From positions 434,001 through 498,000 of the forward strand of contig NC_005295.2 of assembly GCF_000026005.1 (NCBI RefSeq): a stretch of DNA of 64,000 bases, written 5' to 3'. The stretch comes from Ehrlichia ruminantium str. Welgevonden (GTDB taxonomy: Bacteria; Pseudomonadota; Alphaproteobacteria; Rickettsiales; Anaplasmataceae). The notes under the pieces are model-generated. The model saw only the letters and a list, made by a program, of their open reading frames with translations, was not told where the DNA came from and did not search any database. The position numbers were made by a program, and so were the translations under genes. Position 1 is the first letter of the stretch. Each line of letters begins with the position of its first letter. This document shows, piece after piece, positions 1-9,276 of the stretch.

Positions 1-509
1 ATAACCAGTACAAATCCTATATTAAAAAATTGACCTAATCAACGAAAATTTTTGTATTTATACAATTTACTGTAGAAAATCTGGATTATCGTCACTAATG
101 TAGTGAAATATATATTTAAGAAGTTATTGCTTTTATTATTTAATTCTAGTGTAATTCATAATAAAAATGTATATTGTGTGTTTACAAGAACACGTCTATC
201 CAATTACAAGAAAAACATTTTATAATTATAATACTAAATCAATCCACGTAGGTTTGCAATTCTTATGTAACAGGTAGGATATGTAATAATGTGATTATTA
301 GTATACTAATAGTATTTCATATGATATTTTCTAACTTGTATTAAATAACATATAAACGAGAGTATTATTTAAAGAGATATATTAAAATAAATTAATTTTT
401 ACATAACTCTTAATAAAGAATGTTTACTGCATATGCTATATACAAATCATAATATAGTGGCTATATGAGATACTATTAGTATAATATCAATACACATCTT
501 TAAAAAATA
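1..509. other. AT-rich intergenic region, window start
   Basis: No ORF of useful length, no tRNA-like GC-rich segment and no clear tandem repeat were seen. It lies 3' of the minus-strand gene that ends at 510. Confidence 0.5.
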
Positions 510-2933
510 CTAAATACTGTGTCTACGTAATGTTAGTGCTGTAATACATGGGTTTTGATATACTGTAGGAGCAAATACATTTGAGCTTGGAGTTCTATCT
601 TGTGCAGTACTTACTGTCGCTTGTGTCGTATTAGTAGTACTTATATCGTCTTTTTTAAGACAACTACTGCTTGAATATTGAGTCAATGATAATAATGCAA
701 CATTTTCATTACTGTTACTTGGTGGTAAATCTTTGTGTTTTCTGTGTTTTTTGGGTTTATGCTTGCATTTGTCTGTAAATTTTACTACCTTACACTGATG
801 ATTACCTTCTTCTTGTATAAATTCTATACTAACTTCTCCTGATGATGCATTTAAATCTGATCTACTTTGTTGTCTTGTTTGCTGTGTTGCTTTTTGTTCA
901 CGTATTATTTGTTCTGCTTCCTCGTCTGTAATTTCTACAATAGATGCACTATTTCTGCGTTGCTGTTGTTTTATTATCAAGTCAACTTGTGCTTCTAGTA
1001 ATGCTGCGGCTTCTGCAATAGATTTCTCATATTTCTCCCTGTTCTGTCCTTGCTCAATAACAGGTAATAAAAGCATAATAGATCCATGATTTTGTGTAGC
1101 TGCTATAACCATAGGATTAATAATTGCTAAGTGTACTTCTACAGTATTTAATGTGTTCATAACAGCACCAATTTTTCTATCAGAATATACACTTGCTGCT
1201 TGTAAGAGTGCACTAGTTAGGCTTTCCCAGTGTAGCTGACCACGTGCGAAATCAAAAATTGGTAATAATGCGCCTGTTGCTCCAAGTCTTACCATACTAG
1301 CCAATGCTACTGTTTTGATGGCAGGAGAAAATTGTACTCTATTACGATTCAACACTAATGGAAGAATTAATGCTCCTGGCCTGATCAATTTTGTAACAAT
1401 GGTAAGAGCTTGTGATGCAGGTAAGGATGCTGAGCTGATAGATATGCTTATATATTCTAATGCTAACGATATTGCACAACAAGAATATATTGTACTGATA
1501 GGTGTATGAAATCTTGGGGAACTGGTATTACGGTAGCTTAATTTATAATGGGAATTTGCAACAGTTTCAATTTTAATAGCTTCTTCAATAAATGTTGCTG
1601 GTACAATAAACCTTAAGACAGACCATTTAAAAAATTGATCATTTAATGTACTAGTGACTATTTTACCAGGTTGCATACTAGCGACACAAGCCCAACGCCA
1701 TGCCATTGACAGTACTAAACTTCTATGTGCAAGCTTTTGTTGTGGTGTAAGTTCTATTGACTTATAATGTTGTAATATGTAATTTTTTCTTATTGGTGAT
1801 AGAAAAGCTCTTGGTAATACAAAAAGTAATAGAGTCATGCGTAGAGCACATGGTATCCATTCAACCATACCATTAAACCATCCCTCATTTTCAGGAAAAT
1901 ATTGAGATACGTGATCTGGAGCATAAACAGTAATGTTATTATTATCAGTATTAAAAGTACTATTACCTGAATTAATAAATCTCTCATACATAGTACGATT
2001 TTGACAGATAGTTATATTTTGTGTATTGTTGAGTGCTCCTTTTATATCATTTCGTGCTTTTTCAACAGCATAGTCAGCGTGAATACGTGTTATAAAAATT
2101 GCAAATGCAGCTACCATTGATGCATATAAAACTGAATCACTGTACTTAGTATTAAAATGGTTAGATGTATTAAGAAGCCAGTTAATTATTGGATGGTCAC
2201 CTGCAAATTGTTTTAAAATATTTCTTATTGTGTCTTCTCTAAGTGGCCTTGTAGATGCAGTTGTATTTAGGGAGATAGCAGTACAGAATTCGGTAAATTG
2301 TTCACTTTCTAGACTATTTACCGTGCGACTGTTGTAATTAACTATATTTATAACGGCACGTGCTAACCCTCTTAACAAGATGCTTTGAGGAGTGAGTAGA
2401 CATGTGATTGAGAGTACTTTTTTTGCTTCTTGATATATTACCTTACTATTACTTTGATTTATATAACCGTGTATAAAGTCTGTATAATTCCCTAAAATTC
2501 CTGGGTTAAAGCTGTTGGTGGCGGTTAAGTAAGAAAATATCTCTTCTGTATCACCGAAAGCTTCTGTAGCTCTTCTATAGTTCTCCTTAGTTTCAGCACT
2601 AATGTTCTTTTCTAATTGTAAACATAGGTTAATAAGAAAAGATTTACCGCCAATTTTGTTTTTAACTTCCTGATCAATTGAATCAATTACTGCACTATAA
2701 TCCTCAAGTGAGACCGAACTCATAATAATATGATTTCGTACTTCTTCAGTTACAATTGTAGATGCTTCATGTACAGTATTTTGTTTACCAAAGATCTTAG
2801 TATCTAGTTTGTGTGATATATAACTCAAACAATTGCGTAAAAAAGGACGAGGTTTAGGTGTATGAGTTGCTATTAATAAATTGATAGATCCAAGAAGAGT
2901 TGTTTGAGTGTTAGTTAATTTAATTTTGCGCAT
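510..2933 (-). CDS. Large Ehrlichia-type multi-membrane protein of unknown function, 807 aa
   Basis: I do not recognise a named family. The protein has a soluble N-terminal part of about 260 residues. Several hydrophobic stretches that look like membrane segments follow, at roughly residues 268-288, 355-380, 480-505, 515-535 and 545-570. A hydrophilic C-terminal tail of about 180 residues completes it. The tail starts with a Glu/Ala/Gln-rich stretch that may be a coiled coil, then has a Lys/His-rich cluster near residues 730-745 (KHKPKKHRKHKD), and ends Ser/Thr-rich. The ATG at 2933 is preceded on the minus strand by GGGGGCAG, a convincing ribosome binding site. It stands alone, with 455 bp between it and birA. 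An envelope or inclusion-membrane protein with an exposed charged tail is one possibility, but that is a guess. Confidence 0.75.
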   Translation of the reverse strand: MRKIKLTNTQTTLLGSINLLIATHTPKPRPFLRNCLSYISHKLDTKIFGKQNTVHEASTIVTEEVRNHIIMSSVSLEDYSAVIDSIDQEVKNKIGGKSFLINLCLQLEKNISAETKENYRRATEAFGDTEEIFSYLTATNSFNPGILGNYTDFIHGYINQSNSKVIYQEAKKVLSITCLLTPQSILLRGLARAVINIVNYNSRTVNSLESEQFTEFCTAISLNTTASTRPLREDTIRNILKQFAGDHPIINWLLNTSNHFNTKYSDSVLYASMVAAFAIFITRIHADYAVEKARNDIKGALNNTQNITICQNRTMYERFINSGNSTFNTDNNNITVYAPDHVSQYFPENEGWFNGMVEWIPCALRMTLLLFVLPRAFLSPIRKNYILQHYKSIELTPQQKLAHRSLVLSMAWRWACVASMQPGKIVTSTLNDQFFKWSVLRFIVPATFIEEAIKIETVANSHYKLSYRNTSSPRFHTPISTIYSCCAISLALEYISISISSASLPASQALTIVTKLIRPGALILPLVLNRNRVQFSPAIKTVALASMVRLGATGALLPIFDFARGQLHWESLTSALLQAASVYSDRKIGAVMNTLNTVEVHLAIINPMVIAATQNHGSIMLLLPVIEQGQNREKYEKSIAEAAALLEAQVDLIIKQQQRRNSASIVEITDEEAEQIIREQKATQQTRQQSRSDLNASSGEVSIEFIQEEGNHQCKVVKFTDKCKHKPKKHRKHKDLPPSNSNENVALLSLTQYSSSSCLKKDDISTTNTTQATVSTAQDRTPSSNVFAPTVYQNPCITALTLRRHSI

Positions 2934-3388
2934 ACTGCCCCCATAATAAATAGATAAAAGAGCTAGCTATCATGCTTATAAAGCAAATGGTAGTAGGAAA
3001 AAAATTATGTAAAAAAACAATTAACAGAATTTTAGGTAACTTCGTCATTGTTGCTTTAAAACTTGATCGAGTCAATAAAAAATTTGTGTTATTTTGTTTG
3101 AGTATAACTTTTTGATATATAGTAGTTTTTATAAGACAGTAGTTTTGTTATGTATAATTATTACATATAGATAGGTGTATTAATATAAATCATTATCAAA
3201 CAATTAAAGTTTATTATACCACATATGTGACTTTATGTTTTGTATGTGTGTAATCAGTGACATTATGTGGGATTTTTATTTGTAGTTGTTACTTGGTAAA
3301 TCATATATATCATGGTTTCAAATTTTCAAAGTATAATAGTAGGCTGTTTAATATGTTTTTATAATGATTGTGAGATGTGTTATGCTAT
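2934..3388. other. Intergenic region between birA and the 807-aa gene
   Basis: The 455 bp hold T-rich and A-rich runs but no ORF, tandem repeat or tRNA that I can see. Both neighbours are on the minus strand, so the promoter of the 807-aa gene should lie at the left edge, just upstream of its start at 2933. Confidence 0.5.
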
Positions 3389-4147
3389 TTAAATATTAAA
3401 TATTTCGCCTGAAGTAATATGTACAGCTTGTCCATCTTGTTCTATAACAAGACTACCATTCAAGTCTAATGTTACAAAATTTCCTACATAAATGTTATTA
3501 CAACTTTGGATGGTGATTTGGTCGTTAAAATTATGGTATGTATTCTTAAGCCATAAATTGCGTATATTTGAAAAACCATTGTTTAAGTAATCTTTTCGCA
3601 ATTTATCAAAATTATAGATTATTTTTTCTAATAATTCCAAATTTGATAGACTAATATTTGGTATATTATTCTGTATAGTTGTAGCATATTCTGGAGCATG
3701 GTATATGTTTACTCCAATTCCAATTACTACCCATTCTTGAGATTTGTTATGCTCTATATTACTTTCTAATAATATTCCTGATATTTTTTTGCTATTCACT
3801 AATATATCATTAGGCCATTTATATTGTACTTTTGCATTCGTATTGTTTTCTTTATTGAGTATTTGTTCAAGTGTTGTACCAACAGATAATGCAGAGATAA
3901 ATGGTAAATGAAATACTTCTGATAGCTCTCTTATTATAATACTAAAATATAGATTTCCTTGTGGAGAATACCATGTACGATTGTTTCTACCTTTTCCTTT
4001 TATTTGTTTATCAGATATGATAATTGTTCCATCATTACCACCACATTGTGCAAGTTTTATTGCTTCATAATTTGTGCTGTATAACACTTCATGATGTTCT
4101 AAGGAATATCCACTAGGTAGCTTTATGTGTTGTTGCATTGTTTTCAT
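3389..4147 (-). CDS. birA: Biotin--[acetyl-CoA-carboxylase] ligase
   Basis: The enzyme activates biotin as biotinyl-AMP and transfers it to the biotin carboxyl carrier subunit of a carboxylase, in the cytoplasm. The family motifs are visible: GKGRNNRTW at residues 51-59 matches the GRGRxGR(T/S)W biotinyl-AMP loop, and KWPNDIL at 110-116 is followed by KKISGILLE with the conserved lysine. At 252 aa the protein has only the catalytic and short C-terminal domains. It lacks the N-terminal helix-turn-helix of E. coli BirA, so it is a monofunctional ligase and not the biotin repressor. Two in-frame ATGs (4147 and 4138) are possible; neither has a strong ribosome binding site. The 155 bp repeats of the next gene begin about 50 bp upstream of its start. 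Confidence 0.93.
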   Translation of the reverse strand: MKTMQQHIKLPSGYSLEHHEVLYSTNYEAIKLAQCGGNDGTIIISDKQIKGKGRNNRTWYSPQGNLYFSIIIRELSEVFHLPFISALSVGTTLEQILNKENNTNAKVQYKWPNDILVNSKKISGILLESNIEHNKSQEWVVIGIGVNIYHAPEYATTIQNNIPNISLSNLELLEKIIYNFDKLRKDYLNNGFSNIRNLWLKNTYHNFNDQITIQSCNNIYVGNFVTLDLNGSLVIEQDGQAVHITSGEIFNI

Positions 4148-4193
4148 ATGATGTACTAATAGTGAGAGTCTTCATATATTAAATGAATAATTT

Positions 4194-4655
4194 TTTATTA
4201 CCCAGTTTATAATATGCTGTACACATATTTTTTTATATTACGTTTTAAAAATCTAATAGTTGGTAGTGTACTGGAGGTGTTATCTCAGTAACTTTGTCAT
4301 TTAATATTTCGCTAAGTGATGGTCTAGATTTTACTAAAGAATATCATTTTTATTACCCAGTTTATAATATGCTGTACACATATTTTTTTATATTACGTTT
4401 TAAAAATCTAATAGTTGGTAGTGTACTGGAGGTGTTATTCCAGTAACTTTATCATTTAATATTTCGCTAAGTGATGGTCTAGATTTTACTAAAGAATATC
4501 ATTTTTATTACCCAGTTTATAATATGCTGTACACATATTTTTTTATATTACGTTTTAAAAATCTAATAGTTGGTAGTGTACTGGAGGTGTTATTCCAGTA
4601 ACTTTATCATTTAATATTTCGCTAAATGATGGCCTAGATTTTACTAAAGAATACC
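4194..4655. repeat. Tandem repeat, period 155 bp, about 3 copies, includes the 3' end of the GST-like gene
   Basis: The motif TTATTACCCAGTTTATAATA recurs with CCCAG at 4201, 4356 and 4511, an exact 155 bp period. Each unit holds about 100 bp of the 3' coding end of the minus-strand GST-like gene plus about 50 bp of downstream sequence. The gene-proximal copy provides the real stop codon at 4555, so adding or losing distal copies does not change the protein. The copies differ at only a few positions (for example ATCTCAGTAACTTTG against ATTCCAGTAACTTTA), which implies recent duplication. Confidence 0.95.
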
Positions 4656-5220
4656 ATTCTTTTAATGTAGGTAGTAAATGCCATGGTAAAATGTTTACAT
4701 AATCTAATACTGAAATATGTGCTGCTAAAGTAATATCTGCTAGTGTAAATTCGTTACAGGCAACCCAACTGGTAGTTTTTAATAATTTTTCTATGTATCT
4801 AATATGAGGCAATAAATTTTGTCTTGCTGCTTGGATAAATCTAGAATCTGGACTTGCATTTTTTATATAAAGTTTTGATATTTTTTCATTTATTATATAT
4901 CTTGTAACTTCATTATAAAACTTATAATCGATCCAAAATATTAATTTCCTTACTATAGCTCTGATATATAATGAACTGCTTAGCATAGGTATACTATCGT
5001 ATAACTCTTCAATGTATTCACAAATTGCTTGACTATCTGCAATGACATATTGTCCACTAATTAATACAGGTACTTGGCAAACGGGGTTAATTTTAATAAA
5101 ATCCTCACGCTTTTTCCAAGGATTCTCTTCTATTTGGTGAAAATTGAACTTTTTTTCTTTAAGGAAGATACGCACCTTCCTGGAAAATGGACAAAGTGGA
5201 AAATGATATAATGTATCCAT
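4555..5220 (-). CDS. Glutathione S-transferase family protein
   Basis: The 221-aa product begins with a thioredoxin-like GST N-terminal domain. YHFPLCPFSRKVRIFLKE near the start carries a glutaredoxin-like CPFS motif whose cysteine would be the catalytic thiol. VCQVPVLI gives the cis-proline after a Val, and ADSQAICEYIEE is the usual glutathione gamma-Glu recognition segment. The C-terminal helical GST domain follows, with WVACNEFTLADITLAAHISVL matching the conserved N-capping region. An upstream in-frame start at 5280 would add 20 residues unlike the family, so I chose the ATG at 5220 directly before DTLYHFPLCPFS. A Cys-type GST suggests thiol transfer or stringent-starvation-like roles rather than classical detoxification; the substrate is unknown. 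The last 30-odd codons belong to the 155 bp tandem repeat. Confidence 0.85.
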   Translation of the reverse strand: MDTLYHFPLCPFSRKVRIFLKEKKFNFHQIEENPWKKREDFIKINPVCQVPVLISGQYVIADSQAICEYIEELYDSIPMLSSSLYIRAIVRKLIFWIDYKFYNEVTRYIINEKISKLYIKNASPDSRFIQAARQNLLPHIRYIEKLLKTTSWVACNEFTLADITLAAHISVLDYVNILPWHLLPTLKEWYSLVKSRPSFSEILNDKVTGITPPVHYQLLDF

Positions 5221-6267
5221 AGTGAATTTGGTGCATACAAAGTAGTTTATGTGTATAACAAACTTTGCAATCCTATGCAATAGTAATATTTTTCAATATT
5301 TCTAAGATTTTGTATATATACTGTGGATTTGGTTTATAATGATGCTTTTAGGTAAGATTCTACATTTTAATGTAACGTGAATTGAGATATAATATATGTA
5401 TATAGTTGTTTAGTATGTTTATGTTATATTAAATAAAATTGGTATCTTTTGAACAACACTTTTTATAAACATATGACCATGTTTTGTGTGTTTTATGGTT
5501 ATTTTGATAATATTTTATAAGTGTATATTAATTATAAAGTGATTTACTATGAATTTGTAGATTAATTTTTTGGTATAGTGAATCATGTGTATGCATTATA
5601 TAAAAATTAGTCAAAATATCATTATTATAGCTTTACTAACGTATTATACTATATAAATATACCGATAACGGTATTATTAACTCGTGAAAAATGTGAATGT
5701 TTTTTAGTGTAATGATTACACTATTAAATAATATAAAAATAGTTTTGTATAACTTGAAATTAAATAATGCTTCTAAGTATTTAGTAATTTAAGATGATTT
5801 ACTTTAGGCTGATAAGTTAATTTTGAAGTAAAGTGTTCAATATGTACATATTGATTGAAAGGTCATTCCTAATATAACTTAAGTGAAATATACAAGTATT
5901 ATTTGAGGTAAGTAAATTTTTGTTTCAGTATAATATGTTATAGTGATAGTCATATATTGTAGACATATATAATCTGTAATGCCTTTACTGGTGTGTTAGT
6001 AGTACTGGTTTTTGTAATCTCTATAAGTGATAGGATAATATTTTTAGCGAATATGTATACTTCTTTCAATATAGATAATACGGATAGAGTTGTTATTATA
6101 ATATGAACTCTACTAGCATATTGGTATTGTTGGTATTTTATAAATATGTTCTTAAAAAATTGATATTTTTTAAGAAATATATATTTGCTTTGATAAATAG
6201 TGTTGTAGTTATGTTGTTGTTTTACTAAACGTATTGTGTGTAATTAGTCTTATTACTCTTTAGAGTG
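5221..6267. other. Intergenic region of about 1 kb without a supported gene
   Basis: Very AT-rich. No tRNA and no tandem repeat were seen. A hydrophobic 37-codon frame with a GTG start near 5993 exists but has no ribosome binding site or recognisable homology and was not called. Confidence 0.45.
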
Positions 6268-6795
6268 TTATTTTTTTTTCCAAAAATTTATTAATCCTAA
6301 ATTTTCTTGATTAACGTAATCCTGTAAAAAACGATTTAATATAATAACTTTTTCTTGGGGAATACATACATCCTTGCATACTGCGTATTTGATACGTAAA
6401 CTAATACTTAGTTCTTTAGTGTTTAGGTTGTCATGTTTGAGAGCAAATGAAATAGGGAACATTACAATGTCTTTGTAAACATTGCTATGGAAGATGTTGT
6501 TACTTGTTGTATCTGTATGTTGTATAGGTTGTGGCCAGTGTATTTGTACATCTTTAAAAATGTTCTCTTGCCATTGAAATACTGTTGGCAATCCAAGATC
6601 TCCTGGTGATTTATAATAAATATGCCATCCATCCTGAATTCTAAATTCAACTCCTATGTTGATAGTTCTATTTTTCATATCCATTGATCCTACTATTAGT
6701 TTTATGTTCACAGGATCAGGGGATTTTGCAGAATACCCATTCTGGTATGTAAGTAATGTGATTAACACTATAAATATAAAACTAAGTCTCAACAT
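6268..6795 (-). CDS. Secreted DsbD N-terminal-like domain protein (thiol:disulfide interchange)
   Basis: The 175-aa protein starts with a hydrophobic signal sequence (about residues 1-22). It continues as a single immunoglobulin-like domain of the kind found at the N-terminus of DsbD/ScsB. Family landmarks are DGWHIYYKSPGDLGLPT (55-71), a tryptophan-proline turn, and YAVCKDVCIPQ (137-147), where Cys140 and Cys144 form the CxxxC redox pair. In DsbD this domain receives electrons from the membrane domain and reduces periplasmic partners. The membrane and thioredoxin domains are absent here, so it would need a separate CcdA/DsbD-beta-like partner encoded elsewhere. The ATG at 6795 follows GGGAG with good spacing on the minus strand. 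Confidence 0.8.
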   Translation of the reverse strand: MLRLSFIFIVLITLLTYQNGYSAKSPDPVNIKLIVGSMDMKNRTINIGVEFRIQDGWHIYYKSPGDLGLPTVFQWQENIFKDVQIHWPQPIQHTDTTSNNIFHSNVYKDIVMFPISFALKHDNLNTKELSISLRIKYAVCKDVCIPQEKVIILNRFLQDYVNQENLGLINFWKKK

Positions 6796-7238
6796 GATCT
6801 CCCTAAGATTACATGCTGTTATGATAACTCATATTATTATGTTCTTCAAGATCGAATCTATTGTGGTTTTTATTAATAGAGTTCTATATACCTAGTTAAG
6901 GTTTTTATATTCTTCTTATATTAATCTTGGTATTATGAGTTGCTCTTTTTGAAAAGAAAATGAAGTATATTAGTATGTTAATAGGATAAGTTGAAATGTA
7001 ATGTTTATTAAGAATATGTGAAACCGTTTCTGATAAATTAAGTAATGTTTTATTGTATTGGAATTTAAAGAAAAAGAGCTTGATATTGTTGTGTTACTTG
7101 CAAGAAAACTAAAAAAAGGTTAACATATGAATTGGTGTACTTTATGTATCTCTGATATATCTTGTAAAATTTATTCATGCTTTACGTGGATTATACACAC
7201 CTTTTTTGTATATATTGATTTCCTAAAGGTCTGTTATA
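6796..7238. other. Divergent intergenic region between the DsbD-N-like gene and the ABC ATPase gene
   Basis: The 443 bp separate genes transcribed away from each other, so promoters for both should lie here. A 20-codon frame ending in LLARKLKKG and a stop near 7117 looks protein-like but has no good start; it may be a gene remnant. No repeat or RNA gene seen. Confidence 0.45.
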
Positions 7239-8261
7239 ATGATAGGTTTACAGTTGGAAAATGTTTCTTATAAATATAAAAAAGGTCAATTTTTATTAAG
7301 TGATGTTAATATAATTTGTAAAAAAGGAGAAGTAATCTGTCTTCTTGGCCCTTCTGGATGTGGTAAATCTACTGTATTAAAGCTTATTGCTGGGTTAGAA
7401 AATCTCAGCCAAGGTTCTATATATATTAATGATAAAGTTATCGTTAATAATGACTTTTATGTTCCAACAGAAAAACGAAATGTTGGATTAATATTTCAGC
7501 ATCCTTCACTATTTCCACATCAGACAGTTATTGAAAATGTTATGTTTGCTATTAAAGAACCGCCTAAAATGCAAAAATTTCAGGTTGCATTAGATATATT
7601 ACAGTCTGTCAATATGGGAGCTTATAAAGATATGTACCCTGATATGTTGTCTGGTGGGCAGCAACAATTGGTTACTATTGCTAGAGCAATTGCTCAGAAA
7701 CCTGCTATTATATTATTGGATGAACCATTTTCTAATCTTGATACAGTGTTGAGACTTAATATCAGGAGAAATGTATTATCTCTGTTAAAATCTAAGGGAA
7801 TTACTGTATTGCTTGTTACTCATGATCCTGAGGAAGCGTTAGAAGTTTCAGATGTGATATATGTTATGCGTGATGGACATGTAGTGCAGCATGGTACACC
7901 GCATGAGATTTATTATAACCCAAAGGATCACATGCTTGCTCGCTTTTTTGGTGAGGTAAATCATTTTGTAGGTATAGTACGAAATTCTTATATAACATTA
8001 CCGATAGGAAAGATACCAGCACAATCTTTTAATGATGGTGAAGAAGTAGTGGTATGTATAAGACCTGAAGCTATTATTTCTGATCCTAATCGTGGAATTA
8101 AAGGTATAGTAGAACATATAAAATTTTTTAATAATATGATATCTGTATGTGTAGAAGGGCATTCATATTGGATGAGGTTTAATAATGTAATGTTACCACA
8201 AATTGGTGATACGATATTTATCTTGCTTGACTTAAATAAAATTTTATTATTTAAGATATAG
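7239..8261 (+). CDS. fbpC: ABC transporter ATP-binding protein, Fe(III)/spermidine-type (FbpC-like)
   Basis: This is the ATPase of an import ABC transporter at the inner face of the cytoplasmic membrane. Walker A is GPSGCGKST (37-45), the Q-loop is Gln87, the signature is LSGGQQQ (137-143), Walker B is ILLDEP (158-163), and the switch His is in VTHDPEEALE (His195). The length of 340 aa with a C-terminal extension after residue 240 fits an OB-fold/TOBE domain of the FbpC/PotA/MalK subfamily. The string DVIYVMRDGHVVQHGTPHEI is typical. No permease or binding protein gene is adjacent, so iron specificity is inferred from the family and from the iron import system known in Ehrlichia. AAAGG precedes the ATG. 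It is followed after 34 bp by tatA on the same strand, probably in one transcript. Confidence 0.82.
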   Translation: MIGLQLENVSYKYKKGQFLLSDVNIICKKGEVICLLGPSGCGKSTVLKLIAGLENLSQGSIYINDKVIVNNDFYVPTEKRNVGLIFQHPSLFPHQTVIENVMFAIKEPPKMQKFQVALDILQSVNMGAYKDMYPDMLSGGQQQLVTIARAIAQKPAIILLDEPFSNLDTVLRLNIRRNVLSLLKSKGITVLLVTHDPEEALEVSDVIYVMRDGHVVQHGTPHEIYYNPKDHMLARFFGEVNHFVGIVRNSYITLPIGKIPAQSFNDGEEVVVCIRPEAIISDPNRGIKGIVEHIKFFNNMISVCVEGHSYWMRFNNVMLPQIGDTIFILLDLNKILLFKI

Positions 8262-8295
8262 TTTTATTATTTTATAACTTATACGGGGTTTTATT

Positions 8296-8466
8296 ATGGC
8301 ATTAGGTCCTTGGCAAATTTTTTTAATTTTGGTGATAATTTTAGTTCTATTTGGAGCAGGTAAATTACCAGATGTGATGAGTGATTTAGGAAAAGGTATT
8401 CGTAACTTAAAACAAGAGTTAAAAGATAATAAATTGGCATCAACGGAAGATGAGTCAAATCTTTAG
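8296..8466 (+). CDS. tatA: Sec-independent protein translocase subunit TatA
   Basis: This short gene encodes 56 residues beginning MALGPWQIFLILVIILVLFG. The layout is exactly that of TatA/E: a short periplasmic N-terminus, one membrane helix (about residues 6-20), the FGAGKLPDVMSDLGKGIRNLKQ hinge and amphipathic helix (19-40), and an acidic tail (EDESNL). TatA oligomers form the membrane-passing element for folded twin-arginine substrates, with TatC encoded elsewhere. GGGG stands about 10 bp before the ATG. It lies 34 bp after the FbpC-like gene and 222 bp before recR. Confidence 0.93.
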   Translation: MALGPWQIFLILVIILVLFGAGKLPDVMSDLGKGIRNLKQELKDNKLASTEDESNL

Positions 8467-8688
8467 CTCTGTATACTATTTTAATATGTCTAATTCCATA
8501 ATGTATTTATCATGTTAATTTTGTGTTGCTCAGGTTTAAGTATAATTTTTTACTTCTTATTAATAATGTACTGTAGAAACTTATGTGTAAGTTTTAAAAT
8601 ATTGTGTATTTTTTGTAGGCTTATGTTAAATAATCTTGTAAGTAGTTCATGTATTTATTAATTTTACTAGTTATTCAGGGGAAATAGC

Positions 8689-9276
8689 ATGGATATTAAT
8701 AAATTAATTAATATGTTTGCAAAATTACCAAATTTAGGGTCATCTTCTTCTAGGAGGATAGTACTTTATTTACTTCGTAATAGAGAAGAAATAATGTTAC
8801 CTTTAGCATCAAGTATTCAAGAGTTGGCGCTTAAAACCAAGGAGTGTTCTATATGTTTTAATATAGATGTAAAGTCTCCATGTAGTATTTGTTCTGATGT
8901 TAAGCGTGATCAGAAATTATTATGTATAGTTGAAGAATTAGGAGATTTATGGGCATTTGAAAAGGGTAAAATATATCAAGGGGTATATCATGTTCTAGGA
9001 GGTACTTTATCTGCTATTTATGGAATAGGTCCAGATCAATTGAACTTTAATAATATTATTGCAAGGATACAAAACTCTGGGGTTCAGGAAGTGATAATAG
9101 GTATTAGTAATACTATGGATGGGCAAGTTACTACACATTATATAACACAAATGATAAAAAAATTAGGAGTTAAAGTTACTAGGTTAGCATGTGGTATTCC
9201 TATGGGTGGAGAAATAGATTATTTAGATGAAGGTACATTAAGTGCTGCATTATCTTCTAGGTATGTTATTTCTTAG
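8689..9276 (+). CDS. recR: Recombination mediator protein RecR
   Basis: RecR acts with RecO (and RecF) to load RecA on SSB-coated single-stranded DNA. The 195-aa product has the expected order. A helix-hairpin-helix region comes first ([21 protein letters not shown], about 9-29). A four-cysteine zinc finger follows at Cys53, Cys56, Cys65 and Cys68. A Toprim domain starts near [17 protein letters not shown] and ends around [16 protein letters not shown], which matches the conserved C-terminal GxElEyaDevTL motif. The length equals the family's usual 195-200 aa. CAGGGGAAATAGC before the ATG contains a good ribosome binding site. Confidence 0.96.
   Translation: MDINKLINMFAKLPNLGSSSSRRIVLYLLRNREEIMLPLASSIQELALKTKECSICFNIDVKSPCSICSDVKRDQKLLCIVEELGDLWAFEKGKIYQGVYHVLGGTLSAIYGIGPDQLNFNNIIARIQNSGVQEVIIGISNTMDGQVTTHYITQMIKKLGVKVTRLACGIPMGGEIDYLDEGTLSAALSSRYVIS

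Noticed and set aside
5993-6106. 37-codon hydrophobic frame with a GTG start
   Set aside because: No ribosome binding site, no recognisable family, and such frames are expected by chance in AT-rich spacers.
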